Source: Pseudomaricurvus hydrocarbonicus
GTDB taxonomy: Bacteria > Pseudomonadota > Gammaproteobacteria > Pseudomonadales > Cellvibrionaceae
Length of the DNA: 64,000 nucleotides
Direction: 5' to 3'
NCBI RefSeq assembly: GCF_011602365.1
Contig: NZ_JAAONZ010000004.1
Span: 372,001 to 436,000 of the forward strand
The notes under the pieces are model-generated. The model ran no database searches, had not been told where the DNA came from, and saw nothing but the letters and a program-made list of their open reading frames with translations. This document shows positions 8,955-18,081 of this stretch, one piece after another. A program made the translations under genes and the position numbers. Within the stretch, counting starts at the first letter, position 1. Every line of letters begins with the position of its first letter.

Positions 8955-9650
8955 ATGAGTAATTTACTGCTTGTTGATGATGATCAGGAACTTTGCCTGC
9001 TGCTGAAAGAGTACCTGCAAACCGAAGGATTTAACGTCACGTTGGCTCATAATGGAGACGAAGGTGCCAACCTGGCTTTGAACAACGATTTTGATGTCAT
9101 TATTTTGGACGTCATGATGCCCGTGATGAATGGACTTGATGCCCTGCGAAAAATACGGGACACCAAGCGCACCCCCGTGCTGATGCTGACCGCCAAAGGG
9201 GAAACGGTAGACCGTATTGTTGGCCTGGAAATGGGCGCGGATGACTACCTGCCGAAGCCCTGTAACCCGCGGGAATTGATTGCTCGGGTCCGGGCCATTT
9301 TGCGCAGAACCACCGAAACCACCACCACCCACTCTCCGATGGCGGACGAGATTCGCGTCGACGACCTGTTCATTCAGGTCAAAAGTCATGCCGCGTTCTA
9401 CCAGGAAACCCCGGTGACGCTGACCGGAGCCGAATTCACCGTATTGGAATTACTGATGCGATCAGCCGGAGAAGTCATCAGTAAAGAGGTGCTGACTGAA
9501 AAAGCCCTCAACCGTAAACTCACGCCCTATGATCGCAGTATTGACGTACATGTCAGCAACATTCGTAAAAAACTGTCCGCCTTAGGTGCCAATAAAGAGC
9601 TGATCATCAACATCCGCGGCGCAGGCTATATGCTGACACGTCAGCAATAG
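8955..9650 (+). CDS. cpxR: CpxR-like response regulator (OmpR family)
   Basis: A 231-residue two-component response regulator. The receiver domain (1-120) has the acidic pocket D8-D9, phospho-acceptor D52 (VIILDVMMP) and the conserved KP in LPKPCNP. The OmpR/PhoB winged helix (about 130-231) ends in DVHVSNIRKKLSALG. The strongest resemblance by eye is to CpxR, supported by the CpxA-like kinase that follows. An RBS (AAAGAAAGAAG) precedes the ATG. It probably governs envelope-stress genes, but no CpxP gene is nearby. Confidence 0.88.
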   Translation: MSNLLLVDDDQELCLLLKEYLQTEGFNVTLAHNGDEGANLALNNDFDVIILDVMMPVMNGLDALRKIRDTKRTPVLMLTAKGETVDRIVGLEMGADDYLPKPCNPRELIARVRAILRRTTETTTTHSPMADEIRVDDLFIQVKSHAAFYQETPVTLTGAEFTVLELLMRSAGEVISKEVLTEKALNRKLTPYDRSIDVHVSNIRKKLSALGANKELIINIRGAGYMLTRQQ

Positions 9651-9780
9651 TGATCAATGAACCCGCTTACACCACTCCAGTTGCCTTAAGCGGTCTTCTG
9701 ACCCTCAAGGCACGTGTCTTTACAAAACCCGTAGATCACCCAAAAACCAGACCATTAACCTGAGAGCCCTACTGAATCCG

Positions 9781-11178
9781 ATGAAGTTTCCTCGCCTTAG
9801 CCATGTCTATGTCAAAGTCTTCCTGGGATTTTGGCTGGTAATGATCACCATGCTACTGGGTTCCAGTATGGTGATGCACTTTTTTGACCTTGGTCCGGAC
9901 AAGCATCTCAGCAGCCAGGAAGAGGCATCGTTCCACGATCCCGGTGGACGACTGCTTCGAGAAGTGGTCAGCGACGCAATCAATCACAACTACGCTCAAG
10001 TCAAAATGGGCATCAGCAGTATGCCAGACTGGGCCATCAAACATGTCTACATGATTGATGACCAGAAAGAAGAGATTCTGCACCGGGAGATCCCGCCGGT
10101 GATTGTGGATTTCCTCCGCAACATTAACGATGATGTGCCCTTTTTTCGCAAGAAGATTGGCCAGGACGTTTTTTACGGCCGACTGTTCAGCCTCAACGAT
10201 GGCACTCAACTGCGACTGATTGTAACGTCGCCCAATAACAACTCTCTGGGCTGGCGATTGTTCATACACAACTTCTGGTACATCCTGCTGCTCGACATTT
10301 TAATCAGCGGTGCCGCTTGCTATTACCTGGCCCGCTACATTACTCGTGACATTCAAACCCTGAAAAAAGCCACCCAGCAAATTGCCACCGGTGACTGGGA
10401 TGTTCGCATCGCCGAGGAATTCTGTAACCGCCCCGGTGAACTGGCTGAACTGGGGCGTGCGTTTGACAACATGGCGATCAAACTGCAAAAAAGTATGCTG
10501 GAGCAAAAGCGACTGATTAAAGATGTGTCGCACGAATTGCGCTCACCCCTCGCCCGCCTTCAGGTTGCGCTAGCCATTGCACAGCAGCGCGCGAACAGTG
10601 AAATCACCGGTGAACTTGATCGTATTAAAGAGGCGGCGGACTACCTAAATGATGTTATTTCCGACATTCTGTCTCTGCCCGTCACCGAGCAAGGGGGCTG
10701 GGAATTGGATGATGTTGTGGAACTGAGCAGCCTGGTCACCACCATTGTAGAAGAGTGTCGCGATGAAGCGGCGCAGAAGTCTGTGACGCTCTCTCTGAGC
10801 AATAATCTACCCGAGGTATTGATTCAAACACGTGGCAACACCTTGGCCGGAGTGTTTGACAACATCATACGCAATGCCATTCGCTACACGGACGATCATT
10901 CACCGGTCAGCATTCGTATCGATCGGCCGGAAACCGGTCAAGCGCGTATCAGTGTCAGTGATTGTGGTCCAGGGGTGTCGCCCGACCACCTCGATGATAT
11001 TTTCGAACCCTTCTTTCGAACCGACGAAGCTCGGGACCGCAAAAGCGGTGGCTACGGTCTGGGCCTGGCGATCGCAAAGCGTACGGTACTCCACCATGGC
11101 GGGACGATTAATGCACGCAACAATCCCGTTCGCGGGCTTTCCATCGTTGTGACGCTGCCTGAAATTGAAGAGATATAA
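9781..11178 (+). CDS. cpxA: CpxA-like sensor histidine kinase
   Basis: A 465-residue membrane histidine kinase. TM1 spans about residues 10-32, a periplasmic sensor domain of some 130 residues follows, then TM2 at about 163-185. A HAMP linker leads to the H-box with H251 in DVSHELRSPLARLQ. The ATPase domain has the N-box NIIRNAIRYT, G1 DCGPGVSP, F-box and the G2 segment FFRTDEARDRKSGGYGLGLAIAK, nearly the CpxA wording. The gene begins 130 nt after the regulator stop, further than usual for cognate pairs, with only a weak RBS, so kinase output may be lower than regulator output. Confidence 0.88.
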   Translation: MKFPRLSHVYVKVFLGFWLVMITMLLGSSMVMHFFDLGPDKHLSSQEEASFHDPGGRLLREVVSDAINHNYAQVKMGISSMPDWAIKHVYMIDDQKEEILHREIPPVIVDFLRNINDDVPFFRKKIGQDVFYGRLFSLNDGTQLRLIVTSPNNNSLGWRLFIHNFWYILLLDILISGAACYYLARYITRDIQTLKKATQQIATGDWDVRIAEEFCNRPGELAELGRAFDNMAIKLQKSMLEQKRLIKDVSHELRSPLARLQVALAIAQQRANSEITGELDRIKEAADYLNDVISDILSLPVTEQGGWELDDVVELSSLVTTIVEECRDEAAQKSVTLSLSNNLPEVLIQTRGNTLAGVFDNIIRNAIRYTDDHSPVSIRIDRPETGQARISVSDCGPGVSPDHLDDIFEPFFRTDEARDRKSGGYGLGLAIAKRTVLHHGGTINARNNPVRGLSIVVTLPEIEEI

Positions 11179-11294
11179 GGATCAGCGGCTGGGCGGCTTA
11201 GGTGCATAAGGGGCCAGGGGCTTAGGGGACTCAAAAATCAACCAGCATAAGCCAGGAGCAGAGGCACACCTGACTTCCCCCCCCTCCTTGATCG

Positions 11295-11960
11295 TCAATC
11301 GTCATCCAAATAGCGATGATCATCGTAGGTCTTGACCAGATGCGGCGCCAACACCGTTAAAGTACTGATCATCGCGCCATTGATGAAACCCTCCGGAAAC
11401 ATCATCAGCAGTGTCAGGTAGTAGTAATCAGAAATGATGACCAGCAGAGGTTCCGGCCCAAACAGCCACACATAGAGCCAGCTGGAAGCCGCCATGGCCT
11501 GTACGGTAACCATGGCTCCGATAAACCCACCCCCCAGCATATAGACGAATAAGTTTCTGAAGGGTAAGCGTTCGATCAACATCAACACCGCGGCTGCAAC
11601 CAGGGCCGGGATGAGTACGTTCAAACAAAACTGCACGGCCAGATCGGTCCAGGGCTGAACATGAAACAGCGACCCCAACATCAACGCCAGAGCACCAACC
11701 CACAAGCCCAAAGCACACCCAAACACCATCACCACGCTCATCATGATCAGAGGGTGCAGCCCGAACAGCCCCAAAACATCCACATGCATTTGCCAGAACA
11801 ACCCAAGCCCCACCGCGGCTCCCCAAAATAAATGCTGACGATAACCCTGCCTAAACAGCTGACGCCAGGGAGCCATAACGGCGGAACAGAGCAACGCCAA
11901 TAACGATGCGATAACGGCTGGCCACCAGAACAGCGGCGATGCAATTGAAGAAAAAATCAT
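11295..11960 (-). CDS. CbiM-like integral membrane protein (ECF-transporter permease family)
   Basis: A 221-residue, very hydrophobic protein with about six membrane segments. The region LHPLIMMSVVMVFGCALGLWVG and the later FPEGFINGAMIS resemble the CbiM/PF01891 energy-coupling-factor S-component family for cobalt or nickel uptake. No CbiN, CbiQ, CbiO or NikMNQO partner is near, and there is no cobalamin gene or obvious B12 riboswitch upstream. It sits 69 nt downstream of acpS on the same strand and may be its last operon member. Other possibilities include an unrelated multi-spanning protein; the call rests on motif recall. Confidence 0.55.
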   Translation of the reverse strand: MIFSSIASPLFWWPAVIASLLALLCSAVMAPWRQLFRQGYRQHLFWGAAVGLGLFWQMHVDVLGLFGLHPLIMMSVVMVFGCALGLWVGALALMLGSLFHVQPWTDLAVQFCLNVLIPALVAAAVLMLIERLPFRNLFVYMLGGGFIGAMVTVQAMAASSWLYVWLFGPEPLLVIISDYYYLTLLMMFPEGFINGAMISTLTVLAPHLVKTYDDHRYLDDD

Positions 11961-12029
11961 GGAGACAAACCATTTTTACCCGCTGAACAACCTGGGTATA
12001 TTATTTTAATTATTTTCAGCAGTGTCACG

Positions 12030-12407
12030 TCAGCGTTCTAAGATCACCGTGGCTGTTGCATACAACTGTTCATCGGATACGCTGACATGTATCCGGCTCC
12101 CCCCCAAGGCCTCTAACCGGGCTAACGCCCCCTCCGAAAAGCACAATTTGGGTGCCCCATCTTCATTGTGCTCAACCCACATATGCTGCCAGGAAACTCC
12201 ACGACCAATGCCCGTTCCCAGCGCTTTGGCCGCAGCTTCTTTAATGCAAAAGCGCTTACTCAGAAAAGCCGTTTTACGAGTCGTATCCAAATAGGATTGC
12301 CACTCCGGCGCCGCCAAAATCCGGCGGGCAAATGCATCGCCCAGGCGATCCAGAGTGGCGTCAATACGCGACAGTTCAACAATGTCGGTTCCCATTCCAA
12401 CAATCAT
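12030..12407 (-). CDS. acpS: Holo-[acyl-carrier-protein] synthase AcpS
   Basis: A 125-residue phosphopantetheinyl transferase that moves 4'-phosphopantetheine from CoA to the serine of acyl carrier protein. The magnesium-binding motif GTDIVELSRI starts at residue 6, and the second signature RFCIKEAAAKALGTGI carries the catalytic Glu and Lys. Length matches the E. coli enzyme (126). It starts 11 nt after the recO stop. In many gammaproteobacteria pdxJ lies between recO and acpS; here it does not. Confidence 0.95.
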   Translation of the reverse strand: MIVGMGTDIVELSRIDATLDRLGDAFARRILAAPEWQSYLDTTRKTAFLSKRFCIKEAAAKALGTGIGRGVSWQHMWVEHNEDGAPKLCFSEGALARLEALGGSRIHVSVSDEQLYATATVILER

Positions 12408-12418
12408 TATGTCACCCT

Positions 12419-13186
12419 CTAGAGTGCTTCCGTATTAAGCGGTAAGGTTTTTTGAAACAGTTTACGGCTTTCCAGTGGTCTGGAGCCCAGCAACGGCTGA
12501 AATAAAAGGCGTGACAGCGTCTTGGCGGTACGCAGAGTATCCGGGGTAAAATCCTGCCTCGACAGCGCCAGCAAATGCGCTCCGACAAAAGCGTTTGAGA
12601 CGGCGCTCGCGGTTGAACGTGCGGGCTCTGAGACGGCCTCCATCGCAGGTCCCTCCGGATGCACCACCAGTGTCCAGCCATGCTCTGGCCGCCACTGATA
12701 AAGACCCGCTGCACTCAGCGGGTTACCCATAGCATCATAGGTCAGGTCTACGCTGTAGCCCAAATCTTCCAACAGCCCCAGCTCAAAAGACCGCAACACC
12801 GGTTCAAGAGGCTCCTGCCTGGACAACTGCTCCAGAGCCAGCCCATAACGATGATAAACCTCCTGACAGCTGTCCTCTTCGGGGATAACCCTGGTCAGCA
12901 GCTCATTCAGGTAGAAACCGCTGAACAAATGATCGCCGCGCAGGTTTAGAGGTAACTGCCGGCTCTCAATGGAGATCATTGTCTTCAAGCTGGATTTGCC
13001 TTGCCAGGAAAGTAACAGCGAGCCAAAGGGTTGACACAATTGACGCTGACGCGATTTGGCCGATCGAGCGCCTTTGGCAATCAGCGAAAGGCGCCCAAAA
13101 TCCCGAGTGAGACAATCTATAATCAGGCTGGTGTCCCGAAATGGGCGGCTGTGAAGAATATAGGCTGGCTGTAATTCGATCCGCAT
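12419..13186 (-). CDS. recO: DNA repair protein RecO
   Basis: A 255-residue recombination mediator that, with RecR, loads RecA onto SSB-coated DNA and anneals strands. The N-terminal OB-fold (1-80) reads PAYILHSRPFRDTSLIIDCLTRDFGRLSLIAKGAR, a typical RecO opening. The helical C-terminal domain contains FYLNELLTRVIPEED. No CxxC zinc ribbon is visible, as is common in gammaproteobacterial RecO. It lies 21 nt after the era stop in the rnc-era-recO-acpS run. Confidence 0.93.
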   Translation of the reverse strand: MRIELQPAYILHSRPFRDTSLIIDCLTRDFGRLSLIAKGARSAKSRQRQLCQPFGSLLLSWQGKSSLKTMISIESRQLPLNLRGDHLFSGFYLNELLTRVIPEEDSCQEVYHRYGLALEQLSRQEPLEPVLRSFELGLLEDLGYSVDLTYDAMGNPLSAAGLYQWRPEHGWTLVVHPEGPAMEAVSEPARSTASAVSNAFVGAHLLALSRQDFTPDTLRTAKTLSRLLFQPLLGSRPLESRKLFQKTLPLNTEAL

Positions 13187-13207
13187 CAGTGAGAGCGCCT
13201 GACCGGG

Positions 13208-14110
13208 CTAGACGTCGTCGTAGCCCAGACTGCGCAGTGCCCTCTCGTCATCAGACCAACCTGACTTCACTTTCACCCAGGTTTTGAGCATCACTTTACA
13301 ATCGAACAGGGCTTCCATATCCAGGCGAGCCTGCTGCCCAATCTGCTTGATCTTGGCCCCTTTGTCACCAATCAGGATGCGCTTCTGCCCATCCCGCTCC
13401 ACCAGAATTAAGGCGCCAATATGTATGATATTGCCCGCATGGGAAAACTCTTCAATCTCAACGGCCATCTGATAAGGCAATTCATCACCCAGTTGACGGG
13501 TAATTTTTTCACGGATGATTTCTGCGGCCAGGAAGCGAGAGCTGCGGTCGGTAATCTGGTCCTCCGGAAAAAAGTGGACTCCCTCCGGTAGACGTTTTTC
13601 CACCTGCTCCTGCAGAGCGTCCAGATTTACCCCTTTTAATGCTGAAATCGGTACGATTTCATCCACCTTAAGCTTTTCTGCCAGGCACTCCAGGTGCGGC
13701 AACAATACTGCCTTATCCTCCAGCTGATCCACCTTATTGATGGCCAGGATGATGGGACAATCCAGGTTCTGCAATCGATGCACGACCATATCGTCTTCAT
13801 CAGTCCAGGCCAGCCGATCCACAATAAAAATCACCACATCCACGTCGCGTAAAGCGGTAGTCGCGGCTTTATTCATATAGCGGTTGATGGCTTTGCCGTG
13901 CTGCAAATGCAGACCTGGAGTGTCTACATATATCGCTTGCACCGCACCTTCGGTTTTAATCCCGAGAACGTTGTTGCGGGTGGTCTGCGGCTTGCGCGAG
14001 GTAATACTGATTTTTTGTTCAAGGATGTGATTAAGCAGCGTGGATTTGCCCACATTGGGGCGACCGACGATGGCGACGTAACCACAACGACTGACCTCTG
14101 GTTGACTCAT
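13208..14110 (-). CDS. era: GTPase Era
   Basis: A 300-residue ribosome-assembly GTPase that binds the 3' end of 16S rRNA. The GTPase domain (10-180) has the P-loop GRPNVGKST near residue 16, DTPGLHL as the G3 motif and NKVD as G4. A C-terminal KH domain (about 205-290) carries the loop [15 protein letters not shown]. Length equals that of E. coli Era (301). Its ATG overlaps the rnc stop by 4 nt (14107-14110), so the two are translationally coupled. Confidence 0.97.
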   Translation of the reverse strand: MSQPEVSRCGYVAIVGRPNVGKSTLLNHILEQKISITSRKPQTTRNNVLGIKTEGAVQAIYVDTPGLHLQHGKAINRYMNKAATTALRDVDVVIFIVDRLAWTDEDDMVVHRLQNLDCPIILAINKVDQLEDKAVLLPHLECLAEKLKVDEIVPISALKGVNLDALQEQVEKRLPEGVHFFPEDQITDRSSRFLAAEIIREKITRQLGDELPYQMAVEIEEFSHAGNIIHIGALILVERDGQKRILIGDKGAKIKQIGQQARLDMEALFDCKVMLKTWVKVKSGWSDDERALRSLGYDDV

Positions 14111-14793
14111 TCAGTCGCTCCTAACAATTGTTTGAGAGCCGCTTCAGCGGCCATTTTTTCGGCACCGCGACGGCTGCTTGCGGTTGCCACCGTTGGACCT
14201 TTTAACAGTTTGGAGTGGCACTCAACGGTAAATTGCTGGGCATGGGCTTCCCCCCCCACATCCACAACCTTGTATTCTGGCAAGGCTACTTTTTTTGACT
14301 GCAGATACTCCTGCAGCTCGGTTTTCGGGTCTTTACGATTGGTTTCCAGCTCCAGCGCATCCAGCCGGGCCTGATACCAAATCAACACGCGCTCGCGTGC
14401 AGCGGCCATACCACGATCCATGTGTATGGCACCGATAATGGCTTCTACGGCATCAGCCAGGATCGAATCGCGTCGAAAGCCGCCACTTTTCATCTCCCCT
14501 TCACCCAGGTTCAGGCAGGGGCCGAGGTCGAATTCACGGGCGATTTCCGCCAGTGTTTCCCCCTTAACCATCTGCGCACGCAAACGGCTCAGCTGGCCCT
14601 CTTTGGCTTGAGGGAAGCGCTCGAACAATGACTCTCCGACAACGAAGTTCAAAATCGAATCGCCCAGGAATTCCAGCCGTTCATTATTACGGGCACCGCA
14701 GCTGCGGTGAGTCAGGGCCAGGTCAAACAAGGTTTCATCGAGAAACTCATAACCCAACCGGTGCAGCAATCGCTGACGGATAATATTATTCAC
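14107..14793 (-). CDS. rnc: Ribonuclease III
   Basis: A 228-residue endonuclease for double-stranded RNA, used in rRNA and mRNA processing. The RNase III signature [16 protein letters not shown] lies near residue 38, with later acidic metal ligands in [11 protein letters not shown]. The C-terminal dsRNA-binding domain (about 155-225) ends with [18 protein letters not shown]. Length matches E. coli RNase III (226). It is followed by era with a 4-nt overlap and preceded by the DUF4845 gene. Confidence 0.97.
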   Translation of the reverse strand: MNNIIRQRLLHRLGYEFLDETLFDLALTHRSCGARNNERLEFLGDSILNFVVGESLFERFPQAKEGQLSRLRAQMVKGETLAEIAREFDLGPCLNLGEGEMKSGGFRRDSILADAVEAIIGAIHMDRGMAAARERVLIWYQARLDALELETNRKDPKTELQEYLQSKKVALPEYKVVDVGGEAHAQQFTVECHSKLLKGPTVATASSRRGAEKMAAEAALKQLLGATE

Positions 14794-14801
14794 TTGCAGA
14801 G

Positions 14802-15209
14802 TTACATCTCACTGTCAGGTTTACAACAATCATAAGGTCGCTTGCTGTCCCAGACGTTGTTAAACGTCATTACCACATCGACATTCGCGAAAATCGGCAC
14901 ACGCACTTCGTATTCCATTTTCACCAACGTACGATCCTGTTTGCGCTCAATCTTAATATCTTTCTCGGACTGGCTGCGTACGTTATTCACGACGAAGAAA
15001 CGGCCAATTTGCTTTCTGATCTGCTCATCGGACATTTCATCAATTTGGTCAACATTTTCGGTCAAGCTCTTGAGCCCTTCCTGGATGAAGCGATCATCCA
15101 TATACGCCGGCACCATCTTAAATAAACACATGATGGCAAAGCCCGCCGCCAGCAGTGTGATCAGCAATCCCGTTGTCGACAAGCCACTTTGGTATTTTGG
15201 CATACGCAT
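14802..15209 (-). CDS. DUF4845 single-span membrane protein
   Basis: A 135-residue protein of unknown function, conserved between lepB and rnc in many gammaproteobacteria. One N-terminal membrane segment (about residues 12-34, [19 protein letters not shown]) has a pseudopilin-like look, followed by a soluble domain ending in a Cys-Cys pair ([10 protein letters not shown]). I start it at the ATG at 15209, with GGGGG 8 nt upstream; a TTG at 15224 is less likely. Being between lepB and rnc suggests only co-transcription. Confidence 0.85.
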   Translation of the reverse strand: MRMPKYQSGLSTTGLLITLLAAGFAIMCLFKMVPAYMDDRFIQEGLKSLTENVDQIDEMSDEQIRKQIGRFFVVNNVRSQSEKDIKIERKQDRTLVKMEYEVRVPIFANVDVVMTFNNVWDSKRPYDCCKPDSEM

Positions 15210-15245
15210 ATATTCAACCCCCAAGGTTTTATATAACTTTCTACT

Positions 15246-16091
15246 TTATTGAATACTGCCTACATTACTGAAACTTGGAAGACTGAACAACGAGTCCCAA
15301 TGCATCCAAACCGCAAACGCCTTGCCGACAATGGCGTCCTCAGAAACCACCCCCCAAACACGACTGTCGGAGCTTTCGTCACGGTTATCACCCATCATGA
15401 AATAGTGGCCTGCTGGCACTTCCCACTCGCCTTGACGGCTTAATGGGCTGGGCACCACGTGCTTGCGCATTTCATGCTCAACACCACCTAAATTCTCGGT
15501 CATCAGGCGATATTGAGGGTTTCCCGGTGGCAGTGAAGCCACCAGCGATTGCGGCTGTTTCTCGCCATTAATGTAGAGCACATTATTGATATAACGAATC
15601 TTGTCACCCGGCATGCCGACTACCCGCTTGATAAAGTAGGTATCCGGTTTGTGTGGAGGGAAAAACACCATCACATCACCGCGTTCGGGTTCGTTGATAT
15701 CGATGATTTTGGTACGGATTACCGGCAAACGGATACCGTAGGTGAATTTATTCACCAAAATAAAATCACCCACCTTCAGGGTTGGAATCATCGACCCTGA
15801 AGGGATTTGAAAAGGTTCAGCCAAAAATGACCGCAACACAAGCACAACAAACAGAACCGGGAAGAACGACTTCGCATATTCAACAATTACCGGTTCTTTC
15901 GAGGCAACCGCTTTGGCCTGATCATACACGGCCTGCTCCCGCGCGGAATCCAGCTCTGCTGCCGCAAACTGCTGATCCACCGCCGACACCGCTAATTGAC
16001 GCTTGCGAGCCCAAAACAGACTATCAATCAACCACACCAAACCGCTGCCGAACACCAGCAGCACCAATATCAAAGGAAAATTAATATCCAT
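15246..16091 (-). CDS. lepB: Signal peptidase I
   Basis: A 281-residue inner-membrane serine protease that removes signal peptides from secreted proteins. Two membrane segments lie in the first 90 residues, then the catalytic Ser in FQIPSGSMIPTL and the Lys general base in FIKRVVGMPGDKI. The C-terminal box GDNRDESSDSRVWG is canonical. Somewhat shorter than E. coli LepB (324), as in Pseudomonas. It follows lepA by 23 nt in the usual lepA-lepB order. Confidence 0.96.
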   Translation of the reverse strand: MDINFPLILVLLVFGSGLVWLIDSLFWARKRQLAVSAVDQQFAAAELDSAREQAVYDQAKAVASKEPVIVEYAKSFFPVLFVVLVLRSFLAEPFQIPSGSMIPTLKVGDFILVNKFTYGIRLPVIRTKIIDINEPERGDVMVFFPPHKPDTYFIKRVVGMPGDKIRYINNVLYINGEKQPQSLVASLPPGNPQYRLMTENLGGVEHEMRKHVVPSPLSRQGEWEVPAGHYFMMGDNRDESSDSRVWGVVSEDAIVGKAFAVWMHWDSLFSLPSFSNVGSIQ

Positions 16092-16114
16092 ATAGTCTGT
16101 CTTCTTTATTTCTC

Positions 16115-17914
16115 TTAGTCGTCAACTTTAAGCACTGCCAGGAAAGCTTCCTGTGGAATTTCCACGCTGCCCACCTGCTTCATGCGCTTTTTACCTTCTT
16201 TCTGCTTTTGCAGCAGCTTTTTCTTACGGGAAATATCGCCGCCGTAACACTTAGCCGTTACATTTTTCCGCAGCGCTTTCACGGTAGTCCGCGCAATCAC
16301 CTGGCCACCAATTGCTGCCTGAATAGCGACATCAAACATTTGACGAGGAATAAGTTCTTTCATCTTATCCGCCAGTGCCCGACCCTTATAGGGCGCATTG
16401 TCGCGGTGAACAATCAACGCCAGTGCATCCACTTTCTCACCATTAATCAAGACGTCCAAACGAACCAGTTTGGCTTCTTCAAAGCGGTCAAAGCTGTAAT
16501 CTAGAGAGGCAAAGCCCCGGCTCACCGACTTCAACCGGTCAAAGAAATCCAGTACCACTTCGTTCATTGGCAGCTCATAAGTCACGGCCACCTGGGATCC
16601 CATGTACTGCATGTCCTTTTGAACACCGCGTTTTTCAATACAGAGAGTTATCACAGCCCCCAAATGTTCCTGCGGCACCAGAATATTAGCCTGCACAATG
16701 GGCTCACGCATGGACTCAATCATGCCCGGGTCCGGCAGTTTTGAAGGGTTGTCCACATAGATCACTTCGCCACCGGTTTTCACTACTTCGTAAACCACGG
16801 TAGGCGCTGTCGTGATCAAATCCAGATTATATTCCCGCTCCAGCCGCTCCTGGATGATTTCCATGTGCAGCATACCGAGGAAGCCACAGCGGAAACCAAA
16901 TCCCAGTGCGTCCGAACTTTCCGGTTCAAAAAACAAGGAGGCGTCGTTTAGCGTTAACTTGGCAAGCGCCTCACGAAACGCCTCATAATCATCAGAGCTG
17001 ACCGGGAAAAGACCCGCGTAAACCTGAGGTTTGACTTTCTGGAAGCCGGGAACGGGCTCTACATCAGGCGTTGAAGCATGTGTAATGGTGTCCCCTACGG
17101 GGGCACCGTGGATGTCTTTCACGCCGGCCACCACAAAACCCACCTCACCGGCTCGCAAGACCTTGGTCTCTTTGCGCTTAGGGGTAAACACGCCAACGCT
17201 GTCAACGATCTGAGCGCGCCCGATGGACTTGGTGATGATTTTATCCTTGACCTTGAGTGTACCCTGACGAACACGAACCAGAGAAACAACGCCCAGGTAA
17301 TTGTCAAACCAGGAATCGATAATCAGTGCCTGCAAGGGCGCATCGACATCCCCTACCGGTGGTGGCACCAGGCGCACCAGCTCTTCCAGTACATCGTCGA
17401 CCCCGATACCGGATTTGGCACTGCATTGGACTGCCTCAGTGGCATCAATGCCAATAATCTCTTCAATTTCCTGGGCAACCCGCTCGGGCTCAGCCTGGGG
17501 TAAATCGATCTTGTTAAGAACCGGAATCACCTCCAGTCCCTGCTCGATGGCGGTATAACAGTTCGCCACAGATTGGGCTTCAACACCCTGGGCCGCATCC
17601 ACTACCAGCAATGCACCTTCACAAGCGCTCAGCGAACGGGAGACCTCGTAACTGAAATCTACGTGCCCCGGAGTATCAATGAAGTTGAGTTGGTAGATTT
17701 TACCATCGCGGGCCTTGTAATCGAGAGTCACGCTCTGCGCTTTAATCGTGATGCCACGCTCGCGCTCGATATCCATGGAATCGAGCACCTGGGCAGCCAT
17801 TTCTCGCTCGCTAAGACCACCACATACCTGAATAAAACGATCGGCGATGGTGGATTTACCATGATCAATGTGAGCAATGATGGAAAAGTTTCGTATATGG
17901 CTAAGGTCGGTCAC
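16115..17914 (-). CDS. lepA: Elongation factor 4 (LepA), back-translocating GTPase
   Basis: A 599-residue translational GTPase, the same length as E. coli LepA. The P-loop AHIDHGKST is near residue 14, G3 DTPGHVDF near 80 and G4 NKIDLP near 135. Domains II, III and V and the LepA-specific C-terminal domain follow, including [19 protein letters not shown], which contacts the tRNA region. It is the first gene of the run towards acpS; the 167-nt gap after mucD probably holds its promoter. Confidence 0.97.
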   Translation of the reverse strand: MTDLSHIRNFSIIAHIDHGKSTIADRFIQVCGGLSEREMAAQVLDSMDIERERGITIKAQSVTLDYKARDGKIYQLNFIDTPGHVDFSYEVSRSLSACEGALLVVDAAQGVEAQSVANCYTAIEQGLEVIPVLNKIDLPQAEPERVAQEIEEIIGIDATEAVQCSAKSGIGVDDVLEELVRLVPPPVGDVDAPLQALIIDSWFDNYLGVVSLVRVRQGTLKVKDKIITKSIGRAQIVDSVGVFTPKRKETKVLRAGEVGFVVAGVKDIHGAPVGDTITHASTPDVEPVPGFQKVKPQVYAGLFPVSSDDYEAFREALAKLTLNDASLFFEPESSDALGFGFRCGFLGMLHMEIIQERLEREYNLDLITTAPTVVYEVVKTGGEVIYVDNPSKLPDPGMIESMREPIVQANILVPQEHLGAVITLCIEKRGVQKDMQYMGSQVAVTYELPMNEVVLDFFDRLKSVSRGFASLDYSFDRFEEAKLVRLDVLINGEKVDALALIVHRDNAPYKGRALADKMKELIPRQMFDVAIQAAIGGQVIARTTVKALRKNVTAKCYGGDISRKKKLLQKQKEGKKRMKQVGSVEIPQEAFLAVLKVDD

Positions 17915-18081
17915 AGTATTTACAACTACCCGTCAGTAATAAGTCAAATTTGGCCATTCCATCAATAGAAATGACACAGGTACGAGCGAGCCTCCGGGGC
18001 CCGGAAAAAGGTGGGAAGTCTACCGTATTTAGCGTTGAGGCGCTATGACGGCGCCTCAACTGATGCGAGATCCAGAAGGAT

